Shown here: in pieces, positions 57,771 to 64,000 of the stretch
Position numbering within the stretch: position 1 is the first letter of the stretch
How the letters are laid out: every line of letters begins with the position of its first letter
Assembly (NCBI GenBank): GCA_963969395.1
Contig: OZ017798.1
Span: 2,976,001 to 3,040,000 of the forward strand
Reading direction: 5' to 3'
DNA: 64,000 nt
Origin: Pseudoscleropodium purum
Taxonomy: Eukaryota; Streptophyta; Bryopsida; Hypnales; Brachytheciaceae
Notes under the pieces: model-generated
What the model saw: the letters and a program-made list of their open reading frames with translations, nothing else
Told to the model about the DNA's origin: nothing
Databases searched by the model: none
Translations under genes and position numbers: made by a program

Positions 57771-58088
57771 TCTCACACTCAAGTTTCCCTATCCACTCCT
57801 ACACACACACTAAGCATCTTTTCCCTCTTCTCCTCCCTATCTCAAGTGAGGGGTGGGGGCACATCAGCCCATGCCCCTACCAAGACCCCACCTAAGATGC
57901 CAAACTATATTCCCATTCACACTCTCCCTTTATTCTAAAACCCAAGTTAACTTTTAAACACTAACTTCTCATTAAACGTTTAAAATCACACACTGTGATT
58001 TTAATAAAATACTCAAAGTATAAAATTAGTAACTAACATTTAATAAATGCTCATTAGAGATAAAAAAACTAGAGTTCCAATCACAGCT

Positions 58089-58547
58089 TTATTTCATCTG
58101 CAAAAAGTTGAGAATGCGTTTGATGGTGGCAGCAACGTAATTTGTATGCTCGGACTTCATCAAGGGGTTGACTGGACCTTCCAACCAACGTTGGTGGCCA
58201 CGACTACCCTCCACCGGCAGAACCATACAATAGTAATGATTGATGTTTTTGCCCTCATAAATCGCTTCAAAAGTCACTTCCCGAGTGCCTGGCTCAACAT
58301 ACCCAACTTGGAGCAAGATTACCAAAACACGAACATTGGTATCAAGATTACCGTGCCATCGCCGCTCCACGCGAAGTTGCTTCAACGGTCTAGAAGGCTC
58401 AGCTTCATCTCGAGGATGCCTAAGTGGTAAAGCAAGATCCCATTCCAAAAGGGGTTGATCTGGCAGCTGTGACAATGAAAGCTCGAATTCAGCCTCTGGT
58501 TGAAGCTCTTCATCTTGAGACTCAGAAAAAACCCTCCAGTTCGACAT
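58089..58547 (-). CDS. Hypothetical protein of 152 residues inside the LTR-like insertion
   Basis: An intact frame starts at an ATG at 58547 (MSNWRVFSESQDEELQPEAE) and stops at 58089. The N-terminal ~50 residues are acidic and Gln/Leu/Pro-rich. The middle is basic (HPRDEAEPSRPLKQLRVERR), followed by a more regular stretch (VLVILLQVGYVEPGTREVTF, EAIYEGKNINHYYCMVLPVE). I recognise no domain. On the minus strand CTATTTAAGAG lies about 75 bp upstream of the ATG (near 58620), a plausible TATA box. TTTTTGCAG just before the last codons could be a splice acceptor, so the true C-terminus may differ. Base composition is richer in GC than the window average. It could be cargo of the retroelement, a captured gene piece or a chance frame. 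Confidence 0.45.
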   Translation of the reverse strand: MSNWRVFSESQDEELQPEAEFELSLSQLPDQPLLEWDLALPLRHPRDEAEPSRPLKQLRVERRWHGNLDTNVRVLVILLQVGYVEPGTREVTFEAIYEGKNINHYYCMVLPVEGSRGHQRWLEGPVNPLMKSEHTNYVAATIKRILNFLQMK

Positions 58548-58743
58548 TCTAACTCTAAAGTAGAAAACAAAGTCTACTACTCGAATGTAATGAAGTTCTA
58601 AGGCAAACTACCCTCTTAAATAGATGTCAGAGCGGCGTCACCTTGAAGCTACTCAATATAACATATTATAATATGTTTTTACCTAATATACAAATCTACA
58701 ACAGGACACCGCTTTGGGAAGAGAAAGGTCAAGTCTGCATTAA

Positions 58744-59154
58744 GGTAGTCACACCTTCTCTAATGAACAAAATTTCTTCAAGAATGAGAAATTAGTGAGA
58801 CAAAAAAGGAGCCAATGAGGAGCCCTTGTGCATGAAGAAGGTGTGACACTCCTTTTTGAAAATTGAAGAAAACTGATCTGAAAATTGAAACATTTCTTAA
58901 ATAGCAACAATGACGATGAAGTACAGAAGGACACAGGGGTGAAATCAACAACGCAAGGTGAATTTCTAAAACCACAAGATCAAAAATTAATCAAAAAAGC
59001 TTTTGGATGCCGATTTCTTCAGCTACAGAGGAGAAGAATGGAACTGGGAGATTAACGGGGAATGGGAGCTCCGCAAGACGTAGGTGCCCAATGGGAAAGC
59101 ACCACATCGCACTTCTCCGTTAATTGAATCATGAATAGAGAAGGTGTGGCTACC
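58744..59154. mobile_element. GTCACACCTT-family MITE, copy 1
   Basis: GGTAGTCACACCTTCTCTA (58744-58762) and its inverted copy at 59136-59154 differ at one base. Outside them the text TA-AGG / CCT-TA suggests a TA target. The interior shares ATGAGAAATTAGTG, GAGCCAAT.AGG and CATGAAGAAGGTGTGACAC with the next element. Confidence 0.8.
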
Positions 59155-59200
59155 CTTATTGTATCGTTGAATGATAAGGCACAAACCCACTAAAAGTACC

Positions 59201-59662
59201 AGGGGTTGTCACACCTTTTATGAGAATGAGATTTCTATGAAGAATGAAAAGTTGTGCATAGAAAAGAAGAGCCAATTAGGGAACATTTTCCATGAAAGTG
59301 TGACACCGCTTTTGTTGGTGTGGAGAATGAGAATGGAAAGTGGAGAGAGAAGAATAAGATTTACTAGCACAAATTATCAAGCTCTTGAACAAGCAGAAAT
59401 TAGAAGGCAAAACAAGCAATGAATGTAATGAATACAGAAAATTTGGAATGTAAAAAAACCAAAATACAACGGGCAAGGTGAAAAAGAGAAGTGGAGTAGT
59501 GAAATCTTCATTACACCCATTCTTCACCTCTAAAGGGGAATAATCCCCATTCTCAATCTTCAAAAAATGGATCCTTTACAAATCTCTACAAGCTAATGAG
59601 AAAGTGCCAGGTTTCCATTTTCTAATGATTGAGAATGGGGAGAAGAAGGTGTGACAACCCCT
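59201..59662. mobile_element. GTCACACCTT-family MITE, copy 2
   Basis: AGGGGTTGTCACACCTT at 59201-59217 is perfectly inverted at 59646-59662. The interior parallels copy 1. It lies 46 bp away in the same orientation, so the two are either independent nearby insertions or a tandem duplicate. Non-coding. Confidence 0.82.
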
Positions 59663-59888
59663 ACTATTGTCAACAAGAGTTGATTCTATAGTAGTGATTT
59701 TCACATTGACTTGTCATTTTAGAACTATTGTGAGGTAGAAAGATTTATAGTAAATATGCCTATTACCAAGTAGAGTTGCTATGTAGGTACCTTGGAGAAG
59801 CTATTTTGTTGGCTCATGTATATTCCAAAGATTTTTTTAAATTTTTATTTAACACAAATGAACAAAAACTTTCTAGAGTTGGAGAAGT

Positions 59889-60932
59889 TTAACCCCTAAA
59901 TTTTCTTAACTATGTTTTGACCAAAAGTGCTCCAAAGCTACCTTTTTTAGGACAAGTACCAAATTTTTTTTTTTTTAAATTTTTGGACACATCCAACTAT
60001 AGGATCTTATATTATAATAATTTGAGAAGATGTGGAAAAAATTTCAGAAATTTCCACCATGTAGATTGTAAGATATTAGTGTTTCAATTGCCAAAAAAAA
60101 ATTGGGGCCTTGCAAAAAGTTGGGCAACTACTCTTCACAAGGTCATATTTGTATGAAAAAATGTCCAAAATGGTTGCAACTCTTTGGATTAATTCTTCAA
60201 GTCAAGTTTTGTACATGCTCAAAAAATTTTAGATCATTTGGAATTGTACAACATATATGAAAAAATAGTAAGTAGAAAGAAGTAGAGAATGAATCAAAAT
60301 ACTAAATTGCTGATAATTTAGTTGTGAAACTGAAAAATACCAATTTCAATGGTTGTAATGTTGTAATAAACAATCTTCAACTAATATTTTTTTTTTTTTT
60401 CAAAAATACTGAAAATTGAATTCAATAAAGAACTTCAAAGTTTATTTTGGAGTAGAAAATCTATAATCACCCGCAAACTAAAATACCTCATAACCTTTGA
60501 TTCATTAAATCAAATTTTTGTTTTCTATGTATATATAAATATAATTACCTAGATTTGATATTTAGCTTTCTAACTAAATTTGAAAATACAATTTACTAGA
60601 TTTATATATATTGATAAATAACCACCTGTAAACTAAAATAAATTAAATCAAATATATATCAAATCTAGTAAATTAATTTTCAAATTTTTGTTTTTGAAAA
60701 AAGTAATTTTTTAAGATCTGCCTAGACTATCCAAATTGAGAAATAAACCACATATTAGGTCATAACTTTGGACTCATATTTCCAAATGTCTTGAATGTAG
60801 TGCACATGGAAGATATTCTTTGTCCCCACCTTTTCTTAAAATTTGGGCCAAAAATATAGAAATCTCTACTCACATGCACCTACCTAAAAAAGTTATGTTG
60901 CCAAAAAACACACCTTGGTCCTTTGGGGTTAA
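59889..60932 (+). mobile_element. TTAACCCC-family element (long form), inside copy C
   Basis: Starts TTAACCCCTAAATTTTC and ends CCTTGGTCCTTTGGGGTTAA; 1044 bp, collinear with 6534-7480. The 79-codon frame at 59917 (MTKSAPKLPFLGQ...) has no counterpart in the other copies and is not considered a gene. Confidence 0.75.
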
Positions 60933-62489
60933 AAGAAGTTATTTACAAGTAGAATCAAGATATTTTGACAAGAAGCAAATTTTTTGAGGTTTTTCAAAAG
61001 TTTGTTGGGAATAAATTGGTAAAGTGTAGGTTTCAAAGAATGTGGTAATGGGTAGGTGACTAATGCAAATAGGAATGTCCAAATATCTGGTAGGTGTTGG
61101 AACTAGATGTGACAACATTGAGTTCTTCTACATTAAAACTATTCACTCAAGCTCGCTCATATGCATAGAGAAAGTCAAAACTATTATTAGAGGTTATTTT
61201 TAACCTGCATATAAATGAAAATCATAAAACTAAAACTAAAAGTTGTATTATTATTGTATTATGAGCAACATGCACAAGATGGCACATGTACTTTGTTTTC
61301 TTGACAAAAAAAATACTTAAATTCATGTCAAATATGAACTTTACATGGGGACGTTGAATTAGTCTAGGTTGCACTATTGTTAGATTGTACCAATTTCCAT
61401 AAAAGGGTAGGAGGTCAACTAGTTTTGTACATGTATAGTGAATGGTTCTAGTAGTGAGGGTGCAAAGTTAGTCACCTACAAAAATCATGTTGCTAAATTT
61501 TATTAATATAATGAGGAAATTGGTACAATATAATAATAATTTAGCTTAGATTAAATTAGTTATTTTGGAAAATATTGTAGATTTGGTAAATTAGCATTAC
61601 ATATACTAATAGGGCAAATCAATGTAATGCCCAAGGATGATTGCAAGAAATACTTAGTGTTCTATTTTTTGTCCCCATAGCCTCAAACATGTGTCTTTTT
61701 GCTTATAACTTTTGCATCATATATCAATTTTATATGAAACTTTACATAAAAGTACATGGGGTAGTTTTAGACATTGAAAAATATTATGCATCTAAAAAAA
61801 CATATTTTTTAATTTTTAAACAACCTTCATTTGGATGTCTACCTTGACCATTTTGGGGATGTTTAGTACTAAATATTATGACCCATAAATGTGAATTAGA
61901 GCTCAAAGCTGGAATTCAAGGACTTCTACCAAATTTATAAAAGACCAATCATGAAGATATTTCTAAAAATAATAAATTGTTCACCTTCCACATGTGCTCA
62001 AAGTGCACTACTTTGGCGCAAGTGTAGACTGAACACAATTTTTTTTTCCCAAGATGAAAATGGTTGAAAAAGAGAACCTTCAAGTTACTAAGAATAAATT
62101 ATTTTATTATATTTTATTGAGATTTTTTACTATTTTCTAAAAATCAAACATAAAAGTGTCCATTTTCTTGCCATTTTCTATACTCCTTTTTTTTTTTGCA
62201 TAACTTTATAAATAAATTCAGGTCTGAAATTTGTTCTGATTTTTTTGAGACATACTATTTTCAATGCTTTACAAATTATCCATAATTTATTTCATTTAAA
62301 AAAATTATTCTAAAAGTCATTGTACTCACTAAAATAGGTTGTTTTGAGCCAAAATGACAAAAGTTTTTTGCAACAAACCCCCAATAAAACACAACTCTTT
62401 TGTACATTCAATGAAGGTATTGATACCAATAAACTAATTACATTTAATTGTGAACTAGTTGCAAAATACACCACAATAAAATTTTGCCT
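60933..62489. other. AT-rich DNA inserted in copy C
   Basis: No gene or clear boundary is visible. It has no counterpart between 20690 and 20790 of copy B. Confidence 0.5.
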
Positions 62490-63855
62490 ATACTATAAAC
62501 ACCAATTCCACATGTAGATTCAAGCTATCAAATCCTTCGTGAAAATACTCTCTTTCTACATTAGCTTCAACATGAAGTTACAAATAATTTCCACTCCTTC
62601 TAAACATTGCAACCTATTATCAATTATAGATCTATCTCCAATCCCTACTATAGTAGACGTATGACCTATTTGAGCGCTAAACTAGATTGTCAAAGTTTGG
62701 TGCTTTGTGTCCATATGAGCACACAATTGGTGTTCATATGGTCATGGAGAACCCAAATCTTGCATCATAGCCTAGTAGTTAGCACTTCATGGTCCCATTT
62801 TTGTTAGTGAATCAATTCTTCCAAAATTCATAGTTCAAAACATTATTAACCAACCTAAACCATTCACCCTTTCAGAACAGATAATGCCTCTCTATATGCA
62901 CAAAAGTGAACTTACCTATAATTTATAAAGAATCATTGATTGGCAAGGAAAATGCATCTCTAATACTCCAAGAATAAAAAGTTGCAAGAGAGTCATTGGC
63001 TGGCTAATAAGTTACCATGCTTAGGGCTCCCACTTCTTGGGAAAGCAAAAGGCATGCCCCTAATGTTGGTTACCAATATCATGTCTATTCATGTAACGTC
63101 CAAGATGGACATGCTAAGAGAATGTTTTAACTTCTTCCAATTGACTCCACAAACTAGACCCAACACAAAAACTCTGATACTACTTCACTATTAAGAAGAA
63201 GATGCTCAAGATGCTTCCTCTATCAGGACACGTTTCCGTCTAGTAACCTTTTCGAAGCATCCGATTGGAAATAAACGAGATGCAAAGAGTTGCAACTGGG
63301 CGGCAACCGACGGAATGGAAAGTTCGTGGACCCTCCGCTCGGATCACACCCGACCGATCTCCGTCCAGCCAGCCTGATCAAATCACTCCAAACAAAAGAC
63401 TCACAATAAAAGACTCCAATTCAAACAGACGATCTCACCGCAACCTCATGTGGGTCTAGCGGCGCCAGGCCCTCAAGAGCGGCACACTAACTGTAGACCA
63501 CGAAAGATGAGCTGTGAATTTTGATCGAAAAGCTGCGAGACGGCCCAAATAATTGTTAATTGTTGTTCAACCTAAAGATCACATTCTGTGTCGTTGATAG
63601 CAGAGGATCACATTCTTGATTCCTGTTCAACTTGGAAATAAATAGTTTAATAGTACTTTTATCATTAGTAAATGGGTTGCCCCTCCCTGGAGCCTTGCCT
63701 GCTTTCAAGGCTAGCCTAATGCAAGTGCCGAAGTACCAGTGTGTACGTAACAGTAAACTTCAGTAGCCTTGCCAATGAAATTGCGAGCTCTGACAACCTG
63801 GTGATACATCACCTCTGCCCAGTCAATGACTTCTGCACTATTATAACTAAATTCT

Positions 63856-63896
63856 CCCCCAGGTATATAGGAGGGAATTACACCTCCACCTGGGGG
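63856..63896. repeat. Strong hairpin in the extra segment of copy C
   Basis: CCCCCAGGT / ACCTGGGGG (63856-63864 and 63888-63896) and GGAGG / CCTCC (63870-63874 and 63883-63887) pair around an 8-base loop, with a 5-base ATATA bulge on the left arm. It lies in about 190 bp present in copy C but not in copy B. Confidence 0.75.
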
Positions 63897-64000
63897 GACG
63901 AAACCAAGCCGGTTAGCAATGTTATGTAATCGGTCTCAGTCTCTACAGTAGAAGCGGTAGTTGGTTCGCTTGCCTCCATTAGAACTTCACTTTCTACAAA

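Larger units (their letters stand above)
56315..58708. mobile_element. LTR-like insertion (solo LTR or non-autonomous retroelement) in copy C
   Basis: The ends are TGTCGGG...AGGACA (TGTC..GACA), flanked by CCGC on both sides (56311-56314 and 58709-58712). Copy B near 20630-20640 is uninterrupted (TATCGCTTTGG). A 4-5 bp duplication with TG..CA ends fits an LTR retroelement. Contents: a GC-richer left part, a 16-bp minisatellite (56801-56844), a 180-bp tandem array (56870-57770) and a minus-strand ORF with a TATA-like box (58089-58547). No pol domain is visible. Confidence 0.65.
53030..64000 (+). repeat. Duplicated unit, copy C, expanded by insertions and running off the right edge
   Basis: It matches copy B piecewise: 53030-53545 with 19210-19720; 53570-53624 and 54844-55002 with 20095-20310; 55981-56314 with 20310-20633; 58709-58743 with 20633-20680; 62490-63600 with about 20790-21795; and 63640-63998 with 22330-22520. 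The order is conserved throughout. B bases 19720-20090 are missing in C. The F-box ATG in B lies about 740 bp beyond the last matched base. Confidence 0.75.

Noticed and set aside
1..64000. tRNA and rRNA genes
   Set aside because: No cloverleaf with the usual T-loop GGTTCGAATCC-like box and no rRNA signature was found by eye. A covariance-model scan could still find a diverged one.

Overview
This window looks like nuclear DNA of a land plant with a repeat-rich genome. The one clearly intact gene encodes a plant-type F-box/kelch protein (23262-24458, +). It has no visible intron and is GC-rich, while nearly everything else is AT-rich and full of decayed transposons. The lineage cannot be fixed from sequence alone. 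The GC-rich gene in AT-rich surroundings, Tc1-type (DD34E) transposons and a chromodomain Ty3/gypsy element make a seed-free plant (moss, liverwort, lycophyte or fern) a reasonable guess, at low confidence. I saw no rRNA, tRNA, CRISPR, organellar or bacterial gene structure.

Layout. A several-kilobase unit lying upstream of the F-box gene is duplicated. Copy B (about 17480-22520, +) leads into the gene. Copy A (1-1748 plus 3549 to about 3700) is inverted. A short piece (F) sits at 33577-33840 with a tail at 34355-34450. Copy C (about 53030-64000, +) has been inflated by insertions and ends in sequence matching the region just upstream of the F-box gene. A second F-box/kelch paralogue is therefore predicted just past the right edge, and possibly another to the left. 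Because B retains the uninterrupted sequence, it works as an empty-site record for insertions in A and C: a full-length Tc1/DD34E element at 1749-3548 (itself split by a MITE), a Tc1 deletion derivative at 55003-55980, a TG..CA-ended LTR-like insertion at 56315-58708 with a 152-codon ORF and a 180-bp tandem array, an insertion with a 9-bp target duplication at 53625-54843, and two related MITEs at 58744-59662.

Between these copies: 4-17 kb holds small foldback elements, minisatellites and anonymous AT-rich DNA. 25.6-33.5 kb is AT-rich with MITEs and one unidentified coding relic (28913-29470). 39.4-40.9 kb holds the most unusual relic, a broken 2-oxoglutarate/Fe(II)-dioxygenase-like gene resembling the TET/JBP class. 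Its C-terminal half lies between two hairpin MITEs and is inverted relative to its N-terminal half. 44.1-45.9 kb is a ~107-bp tandem array running straight into a 5'-truncated chromovirus (45886 to about 50600). That element's integrase is interrupted by ~1.9 kb of DNA carrying about 30 copies of a CCAANTNGGA-like motif.

Functionally, only the F-box/kelch gene is likely to be active. Its family consists of substrate receptors of SCF ubiquitin ligases. The rest is a record of duplication, transposition and decay, with a few ORFs whose status needs transcript or proteome data.
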